From Aeromicrobium fastidiosum (GTDB lineage Bacteria > Actinomycetota > Actinomycetes > Propionibacteriales > Nocardioidaceae): a stretch of 64,000 nucleotides of DNA. The position numbers were made by a program, and so were the translations under genes. The notes below the pieces were generated by a model. The model was given only the letters and a program-made list of their open reading frames with translations, was not told where the DNA came from and ran no database searches. Shown piece by piece: positions 54,289 through 62,235 of this stretch (positions are counted from its first letter, which is position 1; every line of letters starts with the position of its first letter). The DNA lies in contig NZ_JAGIOG010000001.1 in assembly GCF_017876595.1 (NCBI RefSeq), positions 434,001 to 498,000 of the forward strand. Direction: 5' to 3'.

Positions 54289-55740
54289 TCACGCGACGCC
54301 GGTGTCGTCTCGGTCGCGGGCGCGCCGCACCAGGTCGAGCAGCCCCATCGCGAGCGCCACGACGACGAAGGCGATCGTGACGTGCAGGCTGTACGACAGG
54401 GCATCGGCGAAGTCGCCGTCGCTCGACCGCACCCGCTCGAAGAACAGGGCCAGCACGATCGCGACGCCGATCGCCGACCCGACCCGTTGCGCAGTCTGCA
54501 GCAGTCCCCCACCGGCACCGGCGCGCGCCGGCTCCACCTCGTCGAGCGAGAGCGTGATGTTGGGGGTGATGACGAGCCCGCCGCCGAGGCCGGCCAGCAG
54601 CAGGACGGGTGCCAGCTTGAGACCGACGTCGCCCGACAGGTGCGGGACGAGGAGGTCGACGACCACGAGCGCCACGGTGATCAGCGTCAGGCCTGTCACG
54701 ACGAGCAGCCGTCCGAACCGCTCGACGAGGCGTCCGCCGACCAGTGCGGACGTGGCCGACCCGACGGCGAACGGCAGCTGTGCGAGACCGGCCTCGAGCG
54801 CCGAGTAGCCGAGGCCCTGCTGCAGGTAGAGGGTCAGGACGATGAAGATCGACGTGAAGCCCGCGAAGTAGAACGTGCCGAGGCCCACGCCGAGGACGAA
54901 CGACCGCACCTTGACCAGCGAGAGGTCGAGCAGCGTCTCGCGACCCGTCGACGTCCAGCGACGCTCCCACAGGACGAACACGGCCAGCAGCACCGCCGAG
55001 ACGCCCAGCAGCCACCACGGGCGCTGCGACAGCGAGTCGTCCTGGCTGCCCGACACGAGCGGCAGCAGCACGAAGAACATCGCGGCACCGAACAGGACGA
55101 CGCCGACGGGATCGAGCGACTGCCGCGGCCCGCGTGCGGACACCGGGAGGTAGCGGTGCGCGAGCACCAGGAGCAGGATGCCGATCGGCACGTTGACGAA
55201 GAACACGAGCCGCCAGCCCGACTCCTGCCCACCGAGCTGGATCAGCAGGCCGCCGAGCACGGGGCCGATCGCGGTCGAGACGCCGATCGTCGCGCCGAAC
55301 AGGCCGAACGCCCGACCGCGCTCCGGTCCCTTGAACAGGTTCTGGATGAACCCGGACACCTGCGGCGTGATGAGACCCCCGCCGATGCCCTGGACGACGC
55401 GCGCCGCGGCGATCCACAGCGGCTCCTGCGCGGCCCCGCACACCGCACTCGCGACGGTGAACACCGCCACGCCGACCATGAAGACGGTGCGCCGGCTCCG
55501 GGCGTCGCCGAGACGACCGGCCGGCACCAGCACGATGCCGAAGGCCAGGGCGTAGCCCGCGACGACCCACTGGATCGTGCTGTTGCCGGCGTCGAGCCCG
55601 TCGCGGATCGAGGGCAGGGCGACGTTGACGATGCTGACGTCGAGCAGCGTCATCGAGCCGGCCAGCAGGCACACGGCCAGGGCGTGCCACCGCCGCGCGC
55701 GCTCCTCGGGGGTCAGCTCGGGCTGATCGGTCTGGGTCAC
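54289..55740 (-). CDS. DHA2-family MFS exporter, second copy
   Basis: The 483-residue product has 14 predicted helices. MTLLDVSIVNVALPSIRDG marks helix 1, GRLGDARSRRTVFMVG motif A, and IGPVLGGLLIQLGG motif C. It is distinct in sequence from the exporter at 10459-12078 and has no adjacent regulator of the same strand. GTG 55740 (VTQTDQPELTPEERARRWH) was chosen; the frame is open to 55845, but that part is Arg/Gly-rich and untypical. The substrate is unknown. Confidence 0.9.
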   Translation of the reverse strand: MTQTDQPELTPEERARRWHALAVCLLAGSMTLLDVSIVNVALPSIRDGLDAGNSTIQWVVAGYALAFGIVLVPAGRLGDARSRRTVFMVGVAVFTVASAVCGAAQEPLWIAAARVVQGIGGGLITPQVSGFIQNLFKGPERGRAFGLFGATIGVSTAIGPVLGGLLIQLGGQESGWRLVFFVNVPIGILLLVLAHRYLPVSARGPRQSLDPVGVVLFGAAMFFVLLPLVSGSQDDSLSQRPWWLLGVSAVLLAVFVLWERRWTSTGRETLLDLSLVKVRSFVLGVGLGTFYFAGFTSIFIVLTLYLQQGLGYSALEAGLAQLPFAVGSATSALVGGRLVERFGRLLVVTGLTLITVALVVVDLLVPHLSGDVGLKLAPVLLLAGLGGGLVITPNITLSLDEVEPARAGAGGGLLQTAQRVGSAIGVAIVLALFFERVRSSDGDFADALSYSLHVTIAFVVVALAMGLLDLVRRARDRDDTGVA

Positions 55741-55827
55741 GCGTCCACGGTAGGTGCAGCCCGTCCTGTGCGCTGGGCGTCGGCGTCGGCCACCGACGCG
55801 ATGCCAGCAGCGGGGTCCCGTGAGACA

Positions 55828-55847
55828 GTAGGACCTAAGTCCCAAAG
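55828..55847. promoter_or_regulatory. DevR/DosR-like palindrome before the GAF kinase gene
   Basis: On the minus strand TTTGGGACTTAGGTCCTAC fits the core of the mycobacterial DevR box (GGGAC, six bases, GTCC) at about 14 of 20 positions by eye. It sits 11-30 bases before the start codon, overlapping a possible -10/ribosome-site region, where binding would more likely repress than activate. Confidence 0.4.
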
Positions 55848-55857
55848 GGGGGATCGC

Positions 55858-57066
55858 ATGGTGCAGGATGTCGTCGAATCAGCCGTCGTCGACCACGAGC
55901 TCGAGCGCTATCGCGCCCTCGAGCGGTCATCCGGTCGTGATCTGCAGTCACTCGTCGACCTGATCGCGCAGATCTGCGATGTGCCGCACGCCGTCATCAA
56001 CATGATCGGCAGCACCGACCAGCACCAGATCGTGGCGACGGGCTTCGAGCCGTCGATCTGCGCCCGAGAGGACTCGATGTGCGCCATCGTGATGGACGAG
56101 CCCCGGGCGATCGTGGTCGCCGATGCCAGCGTCGATCCACGTTTCCGGCACAACCCCTTCGTCACGGGCGAGATCGGCACGGTGCGGTTCTATGCGTCCG
56201 CTCCGATCGTCACGCCTGACGGGGTACCGATCGGTCGCCTGTGCGTGTTCGACGTCGTCCCGCGCACCCTGTCCGACCTGCAGAAGCAGGCCTTGGGGGT
56301 CATGGCCTCCCAGGTCATGGACCTGCTGGAGCTGCGGTTCCGCAGCCAGGAGCTCGAGGACTCCCTGCGCGAGCTGACCCAGGCGCGCGACGACCTGCGC
56401 CGCTCGAACGAGCACCTGACACTGTTCGCCGGACAGGTCAGTCACGACCTGCGCACGCCGCTCACCGCGATCCTCGTCAACGCGGAGCTGTTGGCGACCG
56501 AACCCGTCGTCGCGAGCGATGCCGACGTGGCGCAGATGGTCGGGGCCGTCGAGCAGGCCGGGCACCGGATGGACTCGATGATCCAGCGGATGCTGTCGTT
56601 CGCGCAGCAGGGTGGACGGTTGCGCAGCGCGGACGTCGACCTCCGGTACGTGCTCGACCTGGCGCTGAAGGACGTCGCTCCGCTCTCGCAGCGCAGCGAC
56701 GCCCAGATCACGGTCGGCGAGCTGCCCCTGGTGATCGGCGACGCCGACCTCCTCTACTCCGTGCTGCTCAACCTCATGACCAATGCGATCAAGTTCGCCC
56801 GTCCGGATCGACGGCCAAAGGTGACCGTGTCGGCCGAGCAGCGCGAGCGGCATTGGCGCATCCGCGTCGACGACAACGGCATCGGCGTGCCGGAGGACCG
56901 GCGCGAGTCGATGTTCGACCTCTTCACGCGTGACGACCACGACCGTGCGGGCCATGGCATCGGGCTGGCGACAGCGCGGCAGATCGTCGAGGCACACGGC
57001 GGGACGATCGCCATGGAGGGCAACGTCGCGGGCGGCACGAGCGTCTGGTTCGACCTGCCGCTGTAG
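55858..57066 (+). CDS. GAF-domain sensor histidine kinase
   Basis: The 402-residue soluble kinase has an N-terminal GAF domain (about 18-160; TGFEPSICAREDSMCAIVMD with two nearby cysteines), a short coiled coil (about 162-190), HisKA VSHDLRTPLTAIL with H196, N-box NLMTNAIKFAR, G1 DDNGIGVPED and G2 GHGIGLATARQIVEAHGG. Without a membrane segment it must sense a cytosolic signal. No response regulator is adjacent. ATG 55858 follows an AAAGGGGGG site. The frame upstream of 55858 runs antisense to the MFS gene and is not coding. Confidence 0.9.
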   Translation: MVQDVVESAVVDHELERYRALERSSGRDLQSLVDLIAQICDVPHAVINMIGSTDQHQIVATGFEPSICAREDSMCAIVMDEPRAIVVADASVDPRFRHNPFVTGEIGTVRFYASAPIVTPDGVPIGRLCVFDVVPRTLSDLQKQALGVMASQVMDLLELRFRSQELEDSLRELTQARDDLRRSNEHLTLFAGQVSHDLRTPLTAILVNAELLATEPVVASDADVAQMVGAVEQAGHRMDSMIQRMLSFAQQGGRLRSADVDLRYVLDLALKDVAPLSQRSDAQITVGELPLVIGDADLLYSVLLNLMTNAIKFARPDRRPKVTVSAEQRERHWRIRVDDNGIGVPEDRRESMFDLFTRDDHDRAGHGIGLATARQIVEAHGGTIAMEGNVAGGTSVWFDLPL

Positions 57067-57099
57067 CCCCGAGCACTGGTCGGCAGGTGGTGCCGAAGT

Positions 57100-57152
57100 G
57101 TGGAGATCGTGGGGAAGTGATGTGGAGATCGCGTGGATCGCGGCTCCATAAG
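57100..57152 (+). promoter_or_regulatory. Promoter P1 of the TasA/SipW locus: four GTGG half-sites and -10
   Basis: GTGG half-sites start at 57100, 57109, 57122 and 57133 (steps 9, 13, 11). CATAAG at 57147-57152 is the -10-like hexamer, 14 bases after the last half-site, giving a leader of about 47 bases. Steps are identical to those in P3, and the proximal 27 bases are identical in P2. Confidence 0.75.
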
Positions 57153-57205
57153 TTGGTGCCACAAGCCAACGCAGCACCCGCCGCCCACGACTCCAAGGAC
57201 CCGCC

Positions 57206-57733
57206 ATGAAGAGCAAGAAGATCCTCCTCCCCCTCGCCACCCTCGTCGCCGCCGGCGCCATCGCCGTCGGATCGGGTGCCACGTTCACCTCGACCAGCGC
57301 CAACACGATCAGCTCGGTCACCTCCGGCACGCTGACGCAGAGCAACTCCAAGGCCGACGCGGCCATCTTCAACCTCAGCAACATCAAGCCCGGCGACGTC
57401 GTCAACGGCAGCCTCACGATCAAGAACACCGGCAGCCTGCCCGCCACGTTCTCGCTGACCGAGACCTCCTCGGTCAACGGCTTCGCGGCGGCCAACCTGA
57501 CGCTCGACATCACCAACACCACGACCGGGACCAAGGTCTGGTCGGGCACGTTCGGCGACCTGGTCGACGGCGCGAAGACCCCCCTCGGCCTCGTCGAGCC
57601 CGGCGTGTCGAACGTCTACACGTTCAGCGCCAAGCTGGCCACCGCGACGCCGAACACCGATCAGGGCAAGACCGCCTCGGCCGCCTTCCAGTGGGACTCG
57701 GTCCAGGCCGACGCCACCACCACCAACCAGTAA
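57206..57733 (+). CDS. TasA/camelysin-like matrix fibre protein, copy 1
   Basis: The 175-residue exported protein has a signal peptide with a SipW-type end (VAAGAIAVGSGATFTST). The mature domain keeps the TasA landmarks: VTSGTLTQSNSKADAAIFNL, NLSNIKPGD at residues 56-64 and LTIKNTGSLPATFSL. In Bacillus, TasA builds extracellular amyloid-like fibres and is processed by the dedicated peptidase SipW. The first 88 residues are almost identical to copy 2, while the middle differs. A promoter with GTGG repeats precedes it, a stem-loop follows, and then the sipW-like gene. Confidence 0.88.
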   Translation: MKSKKILLPLATLVAAGAIAVGSGATFTSTSANTISSVTSGTLTQSNSKADAAIFNLSNIKPGDVVNGSLTIKNTGSLPATFSLTETSSVNGFAAANLTLDITNTTTGTKVWSGTFGDLVDGAKTPLGLVEPGVSNVYTFSAKLATATPNTDQGKTASAAFQWDSVQADATTTNQ

Positions 57734-57739
57734 GCCCCT

Positions 57740-57763
57740 CCGGGGTGCCACCCGGCACCCCGG
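57740..57763. terminator. Stem-loop between tasA copy 1 and the signal peptidase gene
   Basis: CCGGGGTGCC (57740-57749) pairs with GGCACCCCGG (57754-57763) around ACCC, six bases after the stop. There is no U-tract, so it more likely attenuates or stabilises than fully terminates, leaving less peptidase than fibre protein. Confidence 0.7.
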
Positions 57764-57793
57764 CCCGATGACCGGTCCCGAAAGGACGACATC

Positions 57794-58381
57794 ATGAGCC
57801 GCGCCCTTCGTACCCGCCGCAGCGCCGCCTCGCGCGCCGGCTCGTGGCTGGTCAACATCGTCATGGTCGTGGCGACGGTGGCCGGCGTCGGCTACCTCGC
57901 CCCCAGCCTGTTCGGGTTCGAGCGCTACGTCATCACCGGCGGATCGATGTCGGGGACGTTCGAGAAGGGCTCCATCGCCTTCGAGCAGCGCGTGCCGGTC
58001 GAGGACGTCAAGATCGGCGACGTCATCACGTACCTGCCGCCCGCCGACAGCGGCACGAACCACCTGGTCACCCACCGCGTCATCTCCGACACCGTGCTGC
58101 CGACCGGAGTCCGCCAGCTGCAGACGCAGGGCGACGCCAACCCCGACCCCGACCCGTGGAAGTTCAGCCTGACCGAGAGCACGCAGCCGGTCGTCCGCAC
58201 CACGGTGCCGTACGCCGGATGGGTCTTCGTCGCCCTGGCCGACCGTGAGATCCGCATGGTGGCGATCGGCGTCCCCGCCGCGCTCATCGCCCTCGCCAGC
58301 CTCGTCGAGCTGACCCGTGGCGTGCGCGGGGTGCGGGTCGAGCGACGCGAGAAGCGCCACGCGGCTCTCGTCACCGCCTGA
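57794..58381 (+). CDS. sipW: SipW-type signal peptidase I
   Basis: The 195-residue product has a membrane helix at about 17-40, the catalytic serine in ITGGSMSGTF (S51) and a histidine (LVTHRVIS, H94) in place of the lysine of standard signal peptidases, the mark of SipW/eukaryotic-type enzymes. A second helix lies near 154-173. It should cleave the TasA-like proteins and the Ig-like protein outside the membrane. It lies between the two tasA-like genes. ATG 57794 follows GAAAGGA. Confidence 0.9.
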   Translation: MSRALRTRRSAASRAGSWLVNIVMVVATVAGVGYLAPSLFGFERYVITGGSMSGTFEKGSIAFEQRVPVEDVKIGDVITYLPPADSGTNHLVTHRVISDTVLPTGVRQLQTQGDANPDPDPWKFSLTESTQPVVRTTVPYAGWVFVALADREIRMVAIGVPAALIALASLVELTRGVRGVRVERREKRHAALVTA

Positions 58382-58439
58382 CGCCTACGCCACTCAGCAC
58401 AACCCGGCTCAGCACGACCCCGCACATCGACACCGAACC

Positions 58440-58492
58440 GTGTACATCGTGGGGAGATCGTGGGGAGATCGCGTGGATCGCGGCTCCATAAC
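58440..58492 (+). promoter_or_regulatory. Promoter P2 of the TasA/SipW locus
   Basis: Half-sites start at 58440 (GTGT variant), 58449, 58460 and 58473 (steps 9, 11, 13; total 33, as in P1 and P3). CATAAC at 58487-58492 is the -10-like hexamer, again 14 bases after the last half-site. Confidence 0.72.
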
Positions 58493-58579
58493 GTTGGTGT
58501 CACCAGCCGAGGAACGCTCCCGGCCAACGACCTCCCCCCACCTCGGACCTTCAGGGTCCACCACCCGAAGGGCACCACC

Positions 58580-59107
58580 ATGAAGACCAAGAAGATCCTC
58601 CTCCCCCTCGCCACCCTCGTCGCCGCCGGTGCCATCGCCGTCGGATCGGGTGCCACGTTCACCTCGACCAGCGCCAACACGATCAGCTCGGTCACCTCCG
58701 GCACGCTGACGCAGAGCAACTCCAAGGCCAACGCCGCGGTCTTCAACCTCACGAACATCAAGCCCGGCGACGTCGTCAACGGCAGCCTCACGATCAAGAA
58801 CACCGGCAGCCTGCCCGCCACGTTCTCGCTGACCGAGACCTCCTCGACCAACACGTTCACGGCGTCCAACCTGTCGATGACGATCACGAACGCCACGACC
58901 AACAAGGTCGTCTACACCGGCACGTTCGGCGGACTGGTCGACGGCACCAAGAACGACCTCGGCCTCGTCGCACCGGGCGTCTCCAACGACTTCGTCTTCA
59001 GCGTCAAGCTCGACCAGGGCACCACGAACGTCGACCAGGGCAAGACCGCCTCGGCCGCGTACCAGTGGGACTCGGTCCAGGCCGACGCCACCACGACCAA
59101 CCAGTAG
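58580..59107 (+). CDS. TasA/camelysin-like matrix fibre protein, copy 2
   Basis: The 175-residue product matches copy 1 in length, signal peptide and TasA landmarks (NLTNIKPGD) and in its last residues (SVQADATTTNQ), but residues from about 90 to 155 have diverged. The DNA of the 5' half is nearly the same in both copies, pointing to recent duplication or gene conversion. ATG 58580 is used; the frame is open to 58460 but that covers promoter P2. A strong terminator follows. Confidence 0.88.
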   Translation: MKTKKILLPLATLVAAGAIAVGSGATFTSTSANTISSVTSGTLTQSNSKANAAVFNLTNIKPGDVVNGSLTIKNTGSLPATFSLTETSSTNTFTASNLSMTITNATTNKVVYTGTFGGLVDGTKNDLGLVAPGVSNDFVFSVKLDQGTTNVDQGKTASAAYQWDSVQADATTTNQ

Positions 59108-59150
59108 GTGCACGACACCCCCGAACCCGCGGCTTTCCCCCGAGCCGCAT

Positions 59151-59192
59151 GAGAAGCGCCGCCGACCCACTCCCGGGTCGGCGGCACTTCTC
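59151..59192. terminator. Terminator after tasA copy 2
   Basis: GAGAAGCGCCGCCGACCC pairs with GGGTCGGCGGCACTTCTC with one C-A mismatch around ACTCCC. It separates the tasA2 unit from the Ig-like protein unit, which has its own promoter. Confidence 0.88.
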
Positions 59193-59232
59193 GTCGTCCC
59201 GGGGATCGATCACCCCGTGGGCTCGCGCGCAG

Positions 59233-59287
59233 ATGTGGAGAACGTGGGGAACTCGCGTGGAGTTCGCGTGGATCGACTCTCCCTAGG
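59233..59287 (+). promoter_or_regulatory. Promoter P3 of the TasA/SipW locus
   Basis: GTGG half-sites start at 59233, 59242, 59255 and 59266 (steps 9, 13, 11, identical to P1). A TAGGCT -10-like hexamer at 59282-59287 would put the transcript start at or next to the ATG at 59296, so the mRNA is probably leaderless. Confidence 0.72.
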
Positions 59288-59295
59288 CTCGACAC

Positions 59296-61119
59296 ATGAG
59301 CTCGACGACTCCCCGACACCGCCAGGTGGCAGCCCGGAAGACCTCCCGGTTGCCCCTCGCGCTCGCTGCCCTGGTCGCAGTCGTCGCCGCCGTCGCGCTC
59401 ACCGGATCGTCCTCCGCCTCCTTCGTCTCCACCTCGGCGTCGACGGGCACGGTCAGCGCCGCGGCCGACTGGACGCCGCCGACCGTCGCGGTGTCGGCAC
59501 CGGCGTCGATCGTCAAGGGCATCGTCACCGTCACCGCCACGGCGTCCGACGCCGACTCGGGCGTCGCCGGCGTCAACATCCAGCGCGCGGCCGCCGGCAG
59601 CTCCGACTGGACGAGCCTGTGCATCACCAACACGTCGCCCTTCTCCTGCAGCTGGGACACCACCCAGGTCGCCGACGGCGCCTACGACCTGCGCGCCATC
59701 GCGGTCGACCGGGCGGCCAACTCGACCACGTCCGCCGTCGTGAGGACCACGGTCGCCAACAACGTCACGGTGGTGCTGGCCCGTCCCGGCGACGTCCTCA
59801 GCGGCACGGCGACCACCACGACCACCGTCACCGGTGCCGCCGGCATCACCCCGACGGTCCGCGTCGAGTACGCGCCGACCGCCACCACGACGTGGACGAC
59901 GCTGTGCACCGCGGCGACCTCGCCGTTCACCTGCTCGGTCAACACCGCGAACCTGCCCAACGGCACGTACGACCTCCGCTCCGTCGCCGTGTCCGGCTCG
60001 ACGACCTACACCTCGGCCGTCGTCAGCAGGGTCGTCGTCGACAACCTCGCCCCCACCGTGACGATGACCGACCCGGGCACTGCGCTCAAGGGCACCAAGA
60101 CCTTCACGGCCACCGCCGCCGACACGCACTCGGGCATCGCCAAGGTCGTCATCCAGTCGTCGACCGGTGGCACCTGGAGCGACCTGTGCACCATCACGAG
60201 CAGCGCGACCACGTCGTACTCGTGCTCGGTCGACACCGGCGCGCAGCTCCCCAACGGCACGTACAGCTTCCGCGCCCAGGCGACCGACCGCGCGGGCAAC
60301 GCCACCACGTCCGCCGCGATCACGGGCCGCGTCGTCCAGAACACCGTCTCGACCGTCGTGCTGAACGCTCCGAGCACCTACCTGCGCGGGACGGTCCCCT
60401 TGACCGCCACCACGACCACGAACGGGACCATCAGCTCGGTCAGGTTCCAGCGCTCGCCCGCCGGGGCCGGCACGTGGACCGACATCTGCACCGACACCAC
60501 CTCGCCGTACACGTGCTCGTTCACGACGAACGGCACGGCCGGCGTGGCCGACGGCACCTACGACCTGCGCGCCGTCCTGACCGACTCCGACGGCCGCACG
60601 ACCACCTCGACCGTCGTCACGAACCGCATCGTCGACAACACGGCAGCCAGGGGCGTCGACGTCCAGACCACGAACGGCGGCACCGCCGGGCGCATCGACG
60701 CCGGCGACACCATGGTCTTCACGTTCAGCGAGCAGATGGACCTCAGCTCGATCTACGCCGGCTGGTCGGGCTCCGCGACGTTGGGCACCGTGCGCGTTCG
60801 TGGCGCCCTCTCCGGTGCGTCCAACGTGCTCGACGTCACCGCTCCCTCGAACGTCCGGCTCGGCACCGTCGACCTCATCGAGAACTTCAGCCTGCTGTTC
60901 GACAACACGGCCGACATGTCGATGACGGCGTCCACGGTCACGGTCGACGGCGTCGCCCGCACCGTCGTCACGATCAAGGTCCTGAGCGCGAGCGGCTACC
61001 AGGTCAGCTCCCCCGCGACGATGGTGTGGACGCCCTCCGCCGCCGCGCTCGACCTGGCCGGCAACCCGACCAGCACCGCCACGGTGTCCGAATCCGGCCA
61101 GCCCGACCTGGACTTCTGA
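59296..61119 (+). CDS. Secreted multi-domain Ig-like protein with a TasA-like N-terminus
   Basis: The 607-residue product has a signal peptide whose end (SSSASFVSTSASTGTVSA) resembles that of the TasA-like proteins, so it is a likely SipW substrate. Four Ig-like modules of about 95 residues follow. Each carries a cysteine pair about 10-14 residues apart (LCITNTSPFSC, LCTAATSPFTC, LCTITSSATTSYSC, ICTDTTSPYTC) and a DGTYDLRA-type strand. A fifth, distinct C-terminal domain (GDTMVFTFSEQMD) ends with LDLAGNPTSTAT, as in bacterial Ig-like SwmB/Big modules. No wall anchor is present. A role as an adhesin or matrix scaffold is inferred. Confidence 0.85.
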   Translation: MSSTTPRHRQVAARKTSRLPLALAALVAVVAAVALTGSSSASFVSTSASTGTVSAAADWTPPTVAVSAPASIVKGIVTVTATASDADSGVAGVNIQRAAAGSSDWTSLCITNTSPFSCSWDTTQVADGAYDLRAIAVDRAANSTTSAVVRTTVANNVTVVLARPGDVLSGTATTTTTVTGAAGITPTVRVEYAPTATTTWTTLCTAATSPFTCSVNTANLPNGTYDLRSVAVSGSTTYTSAVVSRVVVDNLAPTVTMTDPGTALKGTKTFTATAADTHSGIAKVVIQSSTGGTWSDLCTITSSATTSYSCSVDTGAQLPNGTYSFRAQATDRAGNATTSAAITGRVVQNTVSTVVLNAPSTYLRGTVPLTATTTTNGTISSVRFQRSPAGAGTWTDICTDTTSPYTCSFTTNGTAGVADGTYDLRAVLTDSDGRTTTSTVVTNRIVDNTAARGVDVQTTNGGTAGRIDAGDTMVFTFSEQMDLSSIYAGWSGSATLGTVRVRGALSGASNVLDVTAPSNVRLGTVDLIENFSLLFDNTADMSMTASTVTVDGVARTVVTIKVLSASGYQVSSPATMVWTPSAAALDLAGNPTSTATVSESGQPDLDF

Positions 61120-61508
61120 TGCGCCGCCGCAGCACGACGTCGAGGATCACGACGGCGACGATGGCCTTGCTCTGCGTGGCGCAGCTCGGGCACCTGGTCG
61201 CCGACGGCCACACCCCCTACATCGCCGCGCTGCTGCTCACCCTGCTCGTGCTGCTCGTCGCGACGACCGTCAAGCTGCATCGCGACGACTGCGTCGAGTC
61301 GCGGATGAGCGCCGCGGTCCTGGCGCTGCTCAGCGGCGGAGGTGTCGCCCTGACCGCGACGATCGGTCTGCCGGGCCAGTCCGACAACGGTCTGGACCTG
61401 CTCGGCGCCGCGACGCTCGTCCTGTCGGTGACAACGCTGACGACGCTCGCCCTGACCGCACGACGGCAGGCTCGCGAGACCGGTCCGAGGTCACCGTATG
61501 CTCTCTGA
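61119..61508 (+). CDS. Small polytopic membrane protein
   Basis: The 129-residue product has about four hydrophobic helices (LLCVAQLGHLVADGH, IAALLLTLLVLLVATTVKL, AAVLALLSGGGVALTATIG, LLGAATLVLSVTTLTTLAL) and no recognised domain. Its ATG shares a base with the stop of the Ig-like protein gene and its end overlaps the response regulator gene, so it is tightly embedded in the operon. It may help sense the envelope state or assist the kinase; this is inference. Confidence 0.75.
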   Translation: MRRRSTTSRITTATMALLCVAQLGHLVADGHTPYIAALLLTLLVLLVATTVKLHRDDCVESRMSAAVLALLSGGGVALTATIGLPGQSDNGLDLLGAATLVLSVTTLTTLALTARRQARETGPRSPYAL

Positions 61509-62235
61509 GATGCCCCACCTCGTGCTGATCGTCGAGGATGACGACCAGATCGCCGCGCCCCTCGTCCGTACGCTCGAGCGGGAGGGATACGCCGTCGAGC
61601 GAGTCGCTGCCGGGCTCCCCGCGGTCGAGCGGGTCCGCGCGGGTGACGTCGACCTCGTGCTGCTCGACCTCGGTCTCCCCGACGTCGACGGGCTCGAGGT
61701 GTGTCGCCGCATCCGCGCCAACGGCTACCTCGGCGGCGTCCTGATCCTGACCGCACGAGGCGGCGAGCTCGACCGGGTCGTCGGGCTCGACGTCGGTGCC
61801 GACGACTACCTGGCCAAGCCCTTCGGCCTCGCGGAGCTGCTCGCACGGGCGCGGGCCCTGCTGCGCCGCAGCGCGCCGGCAGTCGACGCACCGGCAGCTG
61901 TCTCCGCCCCGGCTCCGGCTCCGGCCGTCGACCACGGCACGAGCCTGCGCATCGACACCGGGTCGCGCCGCGTCTGGGTGGGTGCGGACGAGCTCGCCGT
62001 GACGGCCAAGGAGTTCGACGTGCTGGCACTGCTGCACTCCTCGCCCGGGGCGGTCTTCACCCGCGAGAGGGTCATGGACGAGGTGTGGGACGAGAACTGG
62101 TTCGGCTCCACCAAGACCCTCGACACGACGATCGGACGACTCCGGCAGAAGCTCGAGGACAGCGGCACGTCGTCGCGCATCGTGACGGTGCGGGGCGTCG
62201 GCTTCAGGCTCGAGAGCGAACCGGCGGATGCGTGA
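61498..62235 (+). CDS. OmpR-family response regulator of the matrix locus
   Basis: The 245-residue product has a receiver domain with D57 in VLLDLGLPDVDG, IVEDDD near the start and KPFGLAEL, then an Ala/Pro-rich linker of about 25 residues (APAAVSAPAPAPAVD), then a winged helix (VTAKEFDVLALLHSSPGAVFTR, VRGVGFRLE). OmpR-type regulators bind direct repeats with about 10-11 base spacing, so the GTGG arrays in P1-P3 are candidate targets. ATG 61498 overlaps the preceding gene by 11 bases; ATG 61510 is possible. It overlaps the kinase gene by eight bases. Confidence 0.9.
   Translation: MLSEMPHLVLIVEDDDQIAAPLVRTLEREGYAVERVAAGLPAVERVRAGDVDLVLLDLGLPDVDGLEVCRRIRANGYLGGVLILTARGGELDRVVGLDVGADDYLAKPFGLAELLARARALLRRSAPAVDAPAAVSAPAPAPAVDHGTSLRIDTGSRRVWVGADELAVTAKEFDVLALLHSSPGAVFTRERVMDEVWDENWFGSTKTLDTTIGRLRQKLEDSGTSSRIVTVRGVGFRLESEPADA

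Noticed and set aside
54175-55857. Upstream extension of the GAF kinase frame to 963 codons
   Set aside because: The extension is antisense to a clear MFS exporter and has shadow-frame composition; ATG 55858 has a ribosome site and begins the conserved part.
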